From the NCBI GenBank assembly GCA_905193755.1, contig CAJJPX010000001.1:62001-126000 (forward strand): 64,000 bases of DNA. Reading direction: 5' to 3'. Every line of letters begins with the position of its first letter. Positions within the stretch are counted from its first letter, which is position 1. The stretch comes from an uncultured Clostridium sp. (GTDB lineage: Bacteria; Bacillota_I; Bacilli_A; RF39; UBA660). Below the pieces are notes generated by a model. It had not been told where the DNA came from. It ran no database searches and worked only from the letters and a program-made list of their open reading frames with translations. This document shows positions 1 to 8,422 of the stretch, one piece after another. The position numbers were made by a program, and so were the translations under genes.

Positions 1-391
1 TTAGACTATTAATTGGAGTACTTACTATATTTTCACAAGTTCCATCTACTTCTTCAGTTGTGCCATTTATTCTAGTACAAGTTCCTTCAATTAACATTTC
101 ATCATTAATAATTTCATTTGTTAATTCTTGCCATATAATATTATATTCAACATCTAAAGAACCGGTATTTTTAACAGTTATTGTTTTATTTATTGTATTT
201 CCTGGTTTAATATTTTGTACATTTATCTCTGGTCCATCGGTATATGTAAGTTGTAATGTACCAGTTTCTACTACTTGATCTTTTACTTCATTTTGTACTA
301 TCGAATTACTAAAGTATGCATATGAAAATCCTACACTAGCTAGGAATATAAATGCTAAAGTTATTCCAAATATTATTTTTTTATCTTTCAT
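1..391 (-). CDS. SipW-type signal peptide surface protein (C-terminus beyond window)
   Basis: The start ATG is at 391, preceded by GGTGATGAT as ribosome site. Residues 1-28 form a signal peptide of the TasA/camelysin kind: KDKK, a hydrophobic stretch, then a YAYFS end that is typical of substrates of signal peptidase SipW. After it comes a beta-rich domain with the usual features of this family (LQLTYTDGPEI near residue 47 and NTGSLDVEYNIIW near residue 76). Proteins of this type are secreted and form fibres or sit on the cell surface or spore; the exact role here is unknown. The gene runs off the left edge, so its size is unknown. The same promoter module occurs upstream of the BspA-like gene at 56479-57867, which also has a SipW-type leader, suggesting co-regulation. 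Confidence 0.8.
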   Translation of the reverse strand, partial: MKDKKIIFGITLAFIFLASVGFSYAYFSNSIVQNEVKDQVVETGTLQLTYTDGPEINVQNIKPGNTINKTITVKNTGSLDVEYNIIWQELTNEIINDEMLIEGTCTRINGTTEEVDGTCENIVSTPINSL

Positions 392-406
392 ATCATCACC
401 TATTTT

Positions 407-466
407 ATTATAAAACGTACCCCCACCCCAGTCAAGCAAAAAGATGTTCGTACGTGACTCAATCAA
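407..466 (-). promoter_or_regulatory. G-rich sigma-A promoter with conserved upstream box
   Basis: Reading the minus strand, TTGACT (430-435) and TATAAT (407-412) are separated by exactly 17 bases. The spacer contains GGGGTGGGGG, which is striking in such an A+T-rich genome. Upstream of -35, the segment complementary to 436-466 (ACATCTTTTTGC and GATTGAGTCACG) is almost identical to the segment upstream of the gene at 57867. Two copies before two genes of the same class suggest a shared regulator binding site. G runs in a promoter spacer are also places where replication slippage can change expression, but that is inference. Confidence 0.8.
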
Positions 467-533
467 AAATTCATTTAGCATTTATTTTATATAAAAAAAG
501 AAGCTACTTTTTAAATAACTTCAATTTAATGTA

Positions 534-1670
534 TTATGAATAAGCAACAGCATATATAAATCCACAACTTTTTTTATTACCACTTTTTGGACTTGAACAT
601 CGTTTACTATAATCTTTATATTTACTATAAACTTGTTCTATAGTATAAGTTCCATTATTATTCTTATTAGCCGGGTCATGAACAACTACATTAGTTCCAT
701 TACCACCTAGTGCTATATAGTGCCCTGGTATTAAAAGTACAACTAGTTTTCCTTGATTCAACGCATTTGTTATAAGAGATGATTCTTTTTGATGAGTTGC
801 AGAACTCTCATCATTATCATTCCTACCAAATAGTTTTTGAATCGTAACTCCATATTTTGAAGCAACTCTTTGATCAACAAGTGCAGCATCTGTTATAGCT
901 CCACCACCAGTATTATTAGATATTTTTTGTCCATAAACATAATCATGTACAGTTGATGGAGTTATATTACTATCTCTCTTTAAACCACTAAGTACCATCG
1001 CAAGTGATGTATAACCACAACCTGCATGACATAAGTCAGTTCCCATATATTTCTTTTCACTCCATCTAGAATCACATTGAGCATAATAAGGAAAATCAGT
1101 ACTAGATGTACCACTAGTATCATAACTGCTTCCCCCACCAGTACCATCAGTACCAGCATACTTACTACTTTCTTCAGCAGCCTTTAATTCTTCTTGTATA
1201 ATTTCATACATCGCATCAAGCCTATCCATATATTCTTTTTTTACATCTTTATCTTTTATCTTTGAAGCAGCAGCAACAGCAGCATAATAATCAGTTAAAC
1301 TCATATTCTCATCAGCCCTTGCTAATAAACTCTCAGTTTGTTTCAAATATGCATTATCAATATTTTCAGGAGTAGCACTATTCAAACAATCAATATAATT
1401 ATTTTCTTCAGTACTTGAAACCTTTACTATAACATTAACAAGAGTTGGAACTAAAAACACACATATTGCTGCTATACACATATTTACTAAAGATTTCTTA
1501 GATTTCGTAAGTAAATCTTCATCTCCCACCTTTATAGCTTTCATAAATGCTAACATTCCAGAAACTATAAGAATTATAGGAACAACAATTTTAATAATTA
1601 ATATTATTGTATTAATAACACTAAATAATTCTAATATTTCACCATTATCACAAATACCCAAAATATACAT
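534..1670 (-). CDS. Membrane-anchored C39-like peptidase with VirB2/TrbC-like N-terminal module
   Basis: This 378-residue protein starts at ATG 1670 behind GGTGAACTT. Residues 13-43 and 61-83 are membrane helices joined by a short charged loop (KVGDEDLLTKSKKS), the plan of VirB2/TrbC-type pilins with both ends outside. Cys7 and Cys95 both lie outside and could pair. Residues 95-165 are a helical linker, followed by a Gly/Ser-rich spacer (170-192). Residues 193-378 look like a papain-fold C39-like peptidase (Peptidase_C39_2): a FPYYAQCDSRW entry motif, nucleophile Cys218 in AGCGYTSLAMVL, His317 in GHYIALGG and Asp332 in VHDP. The N-terminal module recurs at 51947-53047 and 53740-54780 with different enzymes. 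The substrate is unknown; a role in cleaving surface peptides or proteins is inferred. Confidence 0.75.
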   Translation of the reverse strand: MYILGICDNGEILELFSVINTIILIIKIVVPIILIVSGMLAFMKAIKVGDEDLLTKSKKSLVNMCIAAICVFLVPTLVNVIVKVSSTEENNYIDCLNSATPENIDNAYLKQTESLLARADENMSLTDYYAAVAAASKIKDKDVKKEYMDRLDAMYEIIQEELKAAEESSKYAGTDGTGGGSSYDTSGTSSTDFPYYAQCDSRWSEKKYMGTDLCHAGCGYTSLAMVLSGLKRDSNITPSTVHDYVYGQKISNNTGGGAITDAALVDQRVASKYGVTIQKLFGRNDNDESSATHQKESSLITNALNQGKLVVLLIPGHYIALGGNGTNVVVHDPANKNNNGTYTIEQVYSKYKDYSKRCSSPKSGNKKSCGFIYAVAYS

Positions 1671-1780
1671 AAGTTCACCACCATTATTAATTAAATTATA
1701 ACAAAATATAACAAAATTTAAAATGTTTTATTGAAATTATAAAATGTTTTTGTTAGTATAAATAATCAAAGAGGTAACAA

Positions 1781-3649
1781 ATGACTAATTATGATTTATA
1801 TGAAAGTGTCAACGATGAAACAAAAAAATATCTAGATATGGTATTTTCTTTATTAAGATATTTTAATGAGAATGGAGATAATATTGAAGATGATGAAATA
1901 TTACCTTTTTCATTCTTCTTAGCTGGTCTTAAAACTGATGAATTTGTGAAAGATACTTTTGAAAGATTTGGAATTACTTTTGATAATTGTTTTCACTATT
2001 TAGAAGATGAAAAAGTTCCTTTTGAACTTAGAAGTGCTCTTGAAACTGAAGAATTTACTACATACAATTTAGAAGATATTTATAGAATAATATTATCAGA
2101 AATTAAAAACGATTATTATTTAGAAGATAAAGATATTAAATATTCAGATCTTGAACCATATCAATTATTTGATTATATGTTGACTATGTATAATGAAAAA
2201 GTATCTAACTTATTAAGAGATACTAATGATATAGATGATTTTACTGATACTAGTGATTTCTTTGAATACACTACTTATAGAGAAGACAAATTTATAGAGT
2301 TTGCTCATAAATTCGGAGTAGACATTGAAGAACTTGCTCATAGTGAAAGTATCAAAGAATATCATAGTGATAGATTTAATATCATATATGATGATGGAAG
2401 AATGTATTTATTTTCAAACAATGGTAAAAAGCAAGATATAGCTACATATCAATTTGAAGATGGTATTATTACTCTAGGAAGAAACACTGAAATAATTAAG
2501 ATAAATGATAAATTAATTACTAGAAAGAATTTTGAAGAATTATTAAGTATATTACAGGAAAGTAAAAAACCTATTAAATTTACCACTTATGATATAGATA
2601 AAAAATGTGAAAAATCATTTAAAGTATTAAGAGAAGAATTATTTGGAAGTGATAAAATGGAAGATGTAACAGAGAAATATAAAGACAATAAAGAAGTTAT
2701 TTATAGTATGGATAGTAAAACACCTAATCTTGATAAATATGGAAAAGATTTAACAAATATGTCTTATATAAAAGACCCCTCTATTGGAAGAAAAAATGAA
2801 TTAGATAGAATTATGAAAATACTTTTATATCCTGAAAGAGATAAATCTATTATTATAACTGGTGTAGCTGGTTGTGGTAAAACTGCTTTAGTAAGAGGTC
2901 TTGCTTATAGAATTAAAAATGGTGATGTACCTGCTCCTTTAAAGAATTTAAGAATAATAAGTATAGATACTGCTACTATGGTAGCTGGTACTAAATATGT
3001 AGGAACTCTAGAAGAAAAAATGAAAAGGATTCTAGAAGAAGCAAGTGAAGACAAAAATATAATTTTATTTATAGATGAAATACACCAAGCTATATCTGGT
3101 GGTAAAAGTGAAGGAAATGATAATACAGTAGCTGAAATACTAAAACCATATTTAGATTATGGAAGTGTAAGAGTTATAGGTGCTACAACTGAAGAAGAAT
3201 ATGCTGAACATATAGAAAGTAACACTGCATTTAAAACAAGATTTAAAAAAGTTGCAATAAAAGAACCAGATTATAACACAACTTATCAAGTACTAGATGA
3301 TCTAATTAACGCATATAACAAAATTAGTTATTCTAAACTTAACGTAAGTGACACTGAAAGACACATGATTATAGATTGGTTAATTAATTCAACAAATGCA
3401 AGTTTTAGAGATTATAGAGATAGAGCAAGTAATCCAAGATTAGTATTAGATATATTAAAAGAAGCATATGCTATTGCAGCATTTAACGAAAGTGAAGATG
3501 TAACTATAGATCATATAATTGAAGCATTAAAAAATGAAGATAGACTTTACGAAAGTTCTAGAGAAAGACAAGCACAAATCTTAAAAAATATGAAACCAAA
3601 ACCAAGAAGTGAATGTAAAATATTAGAATTCAAACCTAGAGCTAAATAA
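1781..3649 (+). CDS. Clp-family AAA+ ATPase with PDZ-like domain (single ClpA/ClpB D1-type module)
   Basis: This 622-residue protein follows GAGGTAAC. Its first 200 residues are acidic and not recognised. Residues about 225-275 (EIIKINDKLI, then a helix and a strand) resemble a PDZ domain. From about 327 there is one AAA+ domain of the ClpA/ClpB first-ring type: IGRKNELDRI, Walker A GVAGCGKTA at 361, Walker B ILFIDEIH near 427, sensor 1 IGATTEEEY, and an arginine-finger segment TAFKTRFKKV. Usual ClpA/B/C proteins have two AAA+ modules and a Clp-N repeat, both missing here. No ClpP-binding loop was recognised. It is probably a hexameric unfoldase or remodelling factor. A second single-module Clp-like ATPase lies at 6094-7590. 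Confidence 0.75.
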   Translation: MTNYDLYESVNDETKKYLDMVFSLLRYFNENGDNIEDDEILPFSFFLAGLKTDEFVKDTFERFGITFDNCFHYLEDEKVPFELRSALETEEFTTYNLEDIYRIILSEIKNDYYLEDKDIKYSDLEPYQLFDYMLTMYNEKVSNLLRDTNDIDDFTDTSDFFEYTTYREDKFIEFAHKFGVDIEELAHSESIKEYHSDRFNIIYDDGRMYLFSNNGKKQDIATYQFEDGIITLGRNTEIIKINDKLITRKNFEELLSILQESKKPIKFTTYDIDKKCEKSFKVLREELFGSDKMEDVTEKYKDNKEVIYSMDSKTPNLDKYGKDLTNMSYIKDPSIGRKNELDRIMKILLYPERDKSIIITGVAGCGKTALVRGLAYRIKNGDVPAPLKNLRIISIDTATMVAGTKYVGTLEEKMKRILEEASEDKNIILFIDEIHQAISGGKSEGNDNTVAEILKPYLDYGSVRVIGATTEEEYAEHIESNTAFKTRFKKVAIKEPDYNTTYQVLDDLINAYNKISYSKLNVSDTERHMIIDWLINSTNASFRDYRDRASNPRLVLDILKEAYAIAAFNESEDVTIDHIIEALKNEDRLYESSRERQAQILKNMKPKPRSECKILEFKPRAK

Positions 3650-3662
3650 TAGCTCTTTTATA

Positions 3663-3690
3663 TTGACATAAAACATATATATGATACAAT
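3663..3690 (+). promoter_or_regulatory. Sigma-A promoter of the Y-family polymerase gene
   Basis: TTGACA (3663-3668) and TACAAT (3685-3690) are separated by 16 bases. The -10 box covers an in-frame ATG at 3681, which argues that translation begins at the next ATG (3711), behind AAAAGGTG. No LexA-type GAAC-N4-GTTC box is visible, so SOS control is not supported by the sequence. Confidence 0.65.
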
Positions 3691-3710
3691 TATTACGAAA
3701 AGGTGTTTGT

Positions 3711-4952
3711 ATGAAAGAAAAAGTAATAATGAGTATAGATTTAAAAAGCTTCTTTGCTTCTTGTGAATGTGTTAGTCGTGGGCTTGATCCATTCACTACT
3801 CCCTTAGTGGTCGCAGACATTTCACGTGGACAGGGTGCTATGACTTTAGCGGTCACTCCATATTTAAGAAGTAAAGGAGTAGATTCTAGAAGTAGAGTTT
3901 TTGAATTACCTAAGAATATTAAAATTATATTTGCTAAACCAAGAATGAAATTATATGAAACTTATAGTAATAAAGTAAGAGAAATATTTAAGAGTTTTAT
4001 AAGTGAAGAAGATATACACATCTACTCTATTGATGAAGTATTTATGGATGTAACAGACTATTTAAAATATTACAAAATGACTGACATAGAACTTGCTAAA
4101 ACAATAATGAAAACCATTAAAGATAAAACAGGTCTTACTTCTACTTGTGGTATCGGACCAAATATATTCTTATCTAAAGTTGCTATGGACATAGAAGCAA
4201 AACATAATAAAGAATTTATTGCTAAATGGACCTATAATGATATAGAAACAAAACTACAGAATTTAGAACCTTTAAGCTCTGTCTGGGGAATTGGAAAAAG
4301 AACTGAAAAGAAACTGAACAATCTTGGGATTAAAAAAATAAAAGATATAAACAACTACACAAGAGATTTCTATATAAAAAGATTTGGTAATGTAGCTGGT
4401 AATGATATATGGTGTAAAGCAAATGGAATAGATTTTACTACTATAAAAGATTTAAATGAGCGTGAGAGAGAAAAATCTATAAGTATGAGTCAAATATTAT
4501 ATAGAGACTACACTGTAGATGAAGCAATACTAATCGTAAAAGAAATGAATGACATGCTTAGTAATAAACTTAGAAGAATGAATAAAACCACTAAACTAGT
4601 ATATTTAGGTATTAACTATTCAAGAGATTTATGTAAAAGATTTAAAGAAACAATTCTCTTAAATGAAAGTGAAGACATACCTGAAAGAATATATGAAGTT
4701 CTACAATACATCTATTATAAAAATGTAGAGAATCTACCAATTAGAAAAGTAACAATAGCGTATTCTAGACTAAATGACAAAAGATGCACACAACTAAGTC
4801 TATTTGAAAACAACATAATTGAAACAGACGAATATCATAAAGCAATAGACAAAATAACTGAAAGGTTTGGAGGAACATCTATACTAAGAGCATCCTCTTT
4901 ACTTAAAAATTCAACAATAAAAAATAGAGAAAAATTTAAAAATATAATTTAA
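3711..4952 (+). CDS. Y-family DNA polymerase (UmuC/UvrX-like)
   Basis: This is a translesion DNA polymerase of the UmuC/DinB superfamily, 413 residues from ATG 3711. Palm-domain catalytic motifs are intact: SIDLKSFFASCE at the N-terminus supplies the first aspartate, and YSIDEVFMDV near residue 105 supplies the Asp-Glu pair. A helix-hairpin-helix thumb segment follows (VWGIGKRTEKKLNNLGI). The little-finger domain ends with QLSLF, the classical sliding-clamp binding pentapeptide. The length and the C..C-rich N-terminus (ASCECVSRGLDP) resemble the UvrX/YqjW group of Firmicutes and not DinB. It bypasses DNA lesions at stalled forks. The gene converges on the ATP-grasp gene, overlapping it by four bases. 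Confidence 0.88.
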   Translation: MKEKVIMSIDLKSFFASCECVSRGLDPFTTPLVVADISRGQGAMTLAVTPYLRSKGVDSRSRVFELPKNIKIIFAKPRMKLYETYSNKVREIFKSFISEEDIHIYSIDEVFMDVTDYLKYYKMTDIELAKTIMKTIKDKTGLTSTCGIGPNIFLSKVAMDIEAKHNKEFIAKWTYNDIETKLQNLEPLSSVWGIGKRTEKKLNNLGIKKIKDINNYTRDFYIKRFGNVAGNDIWCKANGIDFTTIKDLNEREREKSISMSQILYRDYTVDEAILIVKEMNDMLSNKLRRMNKTTKLVYLGINYSRDLCKRFKETILLNESEDIPERIYEVLQYIYYKNVENLPIRKVTIAYSRLNDKRCTQLSLFENNIIETDEYHKAIDKITERFGGTSILRASSLLKNSTIKNREKFKNII

Positions 4953-5968
4953 ATTCTTCTCTTTTTAACATTATCTCTATAATAAGGCATTAAACCAATC
5001 TTATTCTTAGAAAACATTGGTAATTGAGCAAATATATAATCATCCCATAAATTAGCATTTATTAAATATACTTTTTTATCTGATATTACAAAATTCCATT
5101 CTATCTCAAGTGATTCATCAAATTCCTTAGCACATTCTTTAGCAATCTTTTTAATTTCTTCATAAAAAGGTATTTCTAAATTAACAAGCTTAACTTTACT
5201 AATTGGATGTTCATTATAAAGTTCATCTTCTCCATATACAAGTTTATGTTTTATTACCCCACTCTTCACATCAACTAAACCAGTTAAATGCTTAACGGAA
5301 TTAACATCATACTTATATTCTTTTTCAATACCAAATTTTACATAAGAAGAAACTATATCTACTTTATTACCACATAAAAGCGTAACAATACTAACAGTAT
5401 TCATATTATATGGATTGATACTATCAAATAATTTATTTTGTTTTATACTTGGTTCAACAATATTTAAATTGTTTTTCTTAGCTTTATCAAGCAAAAATGC
5501 AGGACTTCTAAAATCTTTAACATTCAGTACTAATGTATTACTTTCTCCTTTAAGATTATTACTTCTACAAGTAAGCTCTTTCTTTTTAAGCGCTAACTCT
5601 TCAAATTCTTTAAAACTAAGTTCTTTAATATTATAGTATTCTCTATTCAAGCAATCATTAAATTTAATATAAAATTTAATTCTATTATTTAAAATAACTA
5701 AATGCTTAACATCACATAAATAATTTTCTAAGTTTTGATGTCTACACTTACTCATATAAGTATCTCTTTTAAAACCAGGTAATAAATAAAACTCAAATAT
5801 TCTATATTCATCGTAGTCAACACCATATCTTACATAACTCCACCACATATCAAAAAACAATACTATTGAACTTTTATTGCATTTCTTTTTAATAAGATTG
5901 ATACTACGATTAATACCCTTAATATTCTTTTTTAAATAATTTAAAAATTTATTTAACTCATTCTTCAT
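4949..5968 (-). CDS. Sugar-transfer-associated ATP-grasp domain protein
   Basis: This 339-residue protein shows the pattern of the sugar-transfer-associated ATP-grasp family (PF14397 type). Near residue 40 it has FFDMWWSYVRYGVDYDEYR, then FEFY and RDTYM, corresponding to the family's D-x-x-W, YG-x-x-Y-x-DY and F-x-FY signature. The C-terminal EIEWNFVISDKKVYLINANL matches the metal-binding end of ATP-grasp enzymes (Glu and Asn). Family members sit in capsule or cell-wall polysaccharide loci and are thought to ligate an amino acid or similar group to a sugar; the substrate is not known. No polysaccharide genes are adjacent, apart from a deacetylase-like gene at 7582-8376. The alternating lysine/asparagine-rich composition matches the neighbours, so there is no sign of recent transfer. 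Confidence 0.65.
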   Translation of the reverse strand: MKNELNKFLNYLKKNIKGINRSINLIKKKCNKSSIVLFFDMWWSYVRYGVDYDEYRIFEFYLLPGFKRDTYMSKCRHQNLENYLCDVKHLVILNNRIKFYIKFNDCLNREYYNIKELSFKEFEELALKKKELTCRSNNLKGESNTLVLNVKDFRSPAFLLDKAKKNNLNIVEPSIKQNKLFDSINPYNMNTVSIVTLLCGNKVDIVSSYVKFGIEKEYKYDVNSVKHLTGLVDVKSGVIKHKLVYGEDELYNEHPISKVKLVNLEIPFYEEIKKIAKECAKEFDESLEIEWNFVISDKKVYLINANLWDDYIFAQLPMFSKNKIGLMPYYRDNVKKRRI

Positions 5969-6032
5969 AATATCCCACTCGTGTTTATACCATAATTATA
6001 TATTTTTTTTATTAAAATGGCAAGTTACTCGC

Positions 6033-6061
6033 TTGACTACAATAATTTGATACATTATAAT
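6033..6061 (+). promoter_or_regulatory. Sigma-A promoter of the ClpX-like gene
   Basis: TTGACT (6033-6038) and TATAAT (6056-6061) have a 17-base spacer. Transcription would start about 25 bases before the ribosome site AGGGGGAT of the gene at 6094. Confidence 0.85.
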
Positions 6062-6093
6062 AATATTTAAATCACATTTTAGGGGGATACATA

Positions 6094-7590
6094 ATGGAAA
6101 AAGAAGTTTTAGTATTTATATACAAAAGAAAAAGAGTTAAAGCAAACGATGAAGTTGAAAGTTATACATATGAACCATCAGAAATACTTCATGGAAAAGA
6201 AATAAATTATGATGGAAATAGAATATTTATGGATGATTCAGAAAAATTTAATTATCCATTCATAGATGATATATATAATTTTGATGAAGAATATGTTTAT
6301 GCATTTCCAGCATACTTAGAAAATTTATCAGAAGGACAAAAAGACAAACTAAAAAAAACATTAAAACGCGAAATAGAAGATTATGATAAACACTTATTAT
6401 TCCAGTTATATACTCCAGGTGAAGCATCAGTTGAAACATTCGCATCAGATGATGGATTAGAAACTCAAATAAGCATAAATCCAGATAGTTATGAAGGCTT
6501 CGAAGAAATGGTTAATAGCGATTATACTAAAGAAGTTAAAAGACTTAAAGAAGAAATATCAATCACAGAAAAAGAATTAGACAAAAAACAAAAAACAAAA
6601 GTTCCTACCATAATAGTACCTAAAGTAATATACGCAGATGAACTATACAAATCAGTAAGTAAAACAGTAATATGTCAAGATGAACAAATTAAAAAAATAG
6701 CTACTTCAGTAGCAAAAAATCAAAGATTACAAGATACCAGTTTGAAATCAAACATGCTAGTATGTGGACCTACTGGTGTTGGTAAAACAGAAATATTTAG
6801 AACAATAAGTAAAAAGACAAATCTACCTATAACCATAGAAGACTCAACAGAATATACAGCAGCAAGCTATAAAGGTAAAGATGTAAGCGAAATGCTACTT
6901 CATTTATACGAAAACTCAGGTAAAGATATAGAAAGAGCACAAAGAGGAATTGTAGTAGTAGATGAAATAGATAAAAAAGTATCTAAAGGAGATCATGCTA
7001 CATTCACATCAGCTGTCATACAATCATTACTTAAAATGATGGAAGGACATAAATATCAATTAATATCACCAGATGACAAAGAAATAATAATATTTGATAC
7101 ATCAAAACTAACATTTGCATTCTTAGGAGCATTCTCAGGAATAGAAGAATATTCAAGAACTAAAAGAGGTATTGGATTTACTACTCCTAAAGATGAATCA
7201 CAAGATAACAAAGAAATATTCAATAATGAAACACTTAAGAAATTTGGATTACTCCCAGAATTCGTTGGTAGAAATGATAATATAGTAGTTATGAATAGTC
7301 TAGATACTAATGAATACATGAGAATCATAAAAGAATCAGATAAAAGTCAATTATTACTATATAAAAAGTTCTTTGAATCTATTGGAATAGACTTTAAATA
7401 CGATGAAAAAACTATAGAAGAAATAGCTATAGAAGCTAAAAAACTAGGTATAGGTGCAAGAGGTATTAAAAGAATAGTAGAAAATGCTTTAGAAGTAGCA
7501 AACTACTATGCTTTGTCAGAAGGTCAACATAGAGAACTAATCATAAGTCCAGAAACAATACATGATAGTAAACAATACATACTAAAGTAA
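6094..7590 (+). CDS. ClpX-like AAA+ ATPase with a novel N-terminal domain
   Basis: The protein has 498 residues. Residues 1-180 are acidic with no recognised domain and end in a coiled-coil stretch (KEVKRLKEEISITEKELDKK). The zinc-binding Cys4 domain that ClpX uses to bind adaptors is absent. The AAA+ part begins near 190: Walker A GPTGVGKTE at 225, Walker B VVVDEIDK with D290/E291, then LLPEFVGRNDN for the sensor/arginine region and GARGIKRIVENAL for sensor 2. This order matches ClpX/HslU. An IGF ClpP-binding loop is not obvious, although RGIGFTT near residue 355 sits in the right area and should be compared. It probably unfolds or disassembles proteins. It shares the acidic N-terminal style and the single AAA module with 1781-3649, and the two may cooperate. 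Confidence 0.75.
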   Translation: MEKEVLVFIYKRKRVKANDEVESYTYEPSEILHGKEINYDGNRIFMDDSEKFNYPFIDDIYNFDEEYVYAFPAYLENLSEGQKDKLKKTLKREIEDYDKHLLFQLYTPGEASVETFASDDGLETQISINPDSYEGFEEMVNSDYTKEVKRLKEEISITEKELDKKQKTKVPTIIVPKVIYADELYKSVSKTVICQDEQIKKIATSVAKNQRLQDTSLKSNMLVCGPTGVGKTEIFRTISKKTNLPITIEDSTEYTAASYKGKDVSEMLLHLYENSGKDIERAQRGIVVVDEIDKKVSKGDHATFTSAVIQSLLKMMEGHKYQLISPDDKEIIIFDTSKLTFAFLGAFSGIEEYSRTKRGIGFTTPKDESQDNKEIFNNETLKKFGLLPEFVGRNDNIVVMNSLDTNEYMRIIKESDKSQLLLYKKFFESIGIDFKYDEKTIEEIAIEAKKLGIGARGIKRIVENALEVANYYALSEGQHRELIISPETIHDSKQYILK

Positions 7591-8376
7591 TAAATCATTA
7601 ATACTAACAATATTATATCCTCTACTCTTTATATAATTTAAAGTCGCAGATAATTCATTTAAATTAAATTCATTTTCCTTGATAAATATGATAACACCTT
7701 TATCAAGGATTTTTTTTGTATTAATTAATAAATCTTTATCAATATAATTAATAACATTTATACTACTTAATTTTTTATTTTTACATACCTCTATAATATC
7801 TCCATCTTTATTAGTACAATAAAATTCATCATGAAGTATCTTCATAAAATTATTAACATCCTCTTTATTCTTTCCTTTAAATAAAACATTACTATAATTA
7901 CTTATATTATCTATATTAGAATTTAACATTTCATAATTAAAAAGTAAATTCAAAGTATATCCCTTATTATCAGCTATTTTCATCATTTTTAAGAAGTTTT
8001 TACCATCATTTACATCTATTACTATACTAATATTATTTAAATAGTTATTTCCTTTAATAATATACTTATCTAAATTATTACTTTTAGAAAGAATACACTC
8101 TTCATCATTATACTCTATCAACTCTTTTTTAAACCCAATACCCTTCATATTAGAATAACTCTTGTTCTTATTAACACTAAGACCACTAAGTCCTAAAATT
8201 ATACCATCAGAAGTAATTTCACCTTCTCTACACTTATAATCATTATTAGATGCATATTCCACTATACTATTCATTATCACATTATTATGTTCACTCATAG
8301 TAATAATCTTATCAGTATAATAAAAACTAAATAAAACAAACATAGAAACTAATATATATTTATAATACTTTTTCAT
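7582..8376 (-). CDS. Membrane-anchored protein, degenerate polysaccharide deacetylase-like
   Basis: This is a 264-residue protein with an N-terminal signal anchor (residues 6-24). The rest gives a weak impression of the NodB (polysaccharide deacetylase) fold: SIVIDVNDGKNFLKMMKIA, where the family has its metal-binding aspartates, and a C-terminal LNYIKSRGYNIVSINDLL, which is the usual closing helix-strand. The HxxxH zinc motif is not visible, so it is probably inactive as a deacetylase or belongs to another TIM-barrel-like group. Its 3' end overlaps the ClpX-like gene on the other strand by nine bases. It lies just downstream of rel and shares its direction, but a terminator separates them. 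Confidence 0.45.
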   Translation of the reverse strand: MKKYYKYILVSMFVLFSFYYTDKIITMSEHNNVIMNSIVEYASNNDYKCREGEITSDGIILGLSGLSVNKNKSYSNMKGIGFKKELIEYNDEECILSKSNNLDKYIIKGNNYLNNISIVIDVNDGKNFLKMMKIADNKGYTLNLLFNYEMLNSNIDNISNYSNVLFKGKNKEDVNNFMKILHDEFYCTNKDGDIIEVCKNKKLSSINVINYIDKDLLINTKKILDKGVIIFIKENEFNLNELSATLNYIKSRGYNIVSINDLLL

Positions 8377-8393
8377 AATAAATTATATATATA

Positions 8394-8422
8394 AAAAGAA
8401 AGATTTATGATAAATCTTTCTT
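8394..8422 (-). terminator. Intrinsic terminator after rel
   Basis: On the minus strand a 12-base-pair stem (AAGAAAGATTTA with its complement) is followed by a T-rich run. It overlaps the last codons of rel. Confidence 0.75.

Noticed and set aside
3600..3711. LexA operator before the Y-family polymerase
   Set aside because: No GAAC-N4-GTTC-type palindrome is present near the promoter.
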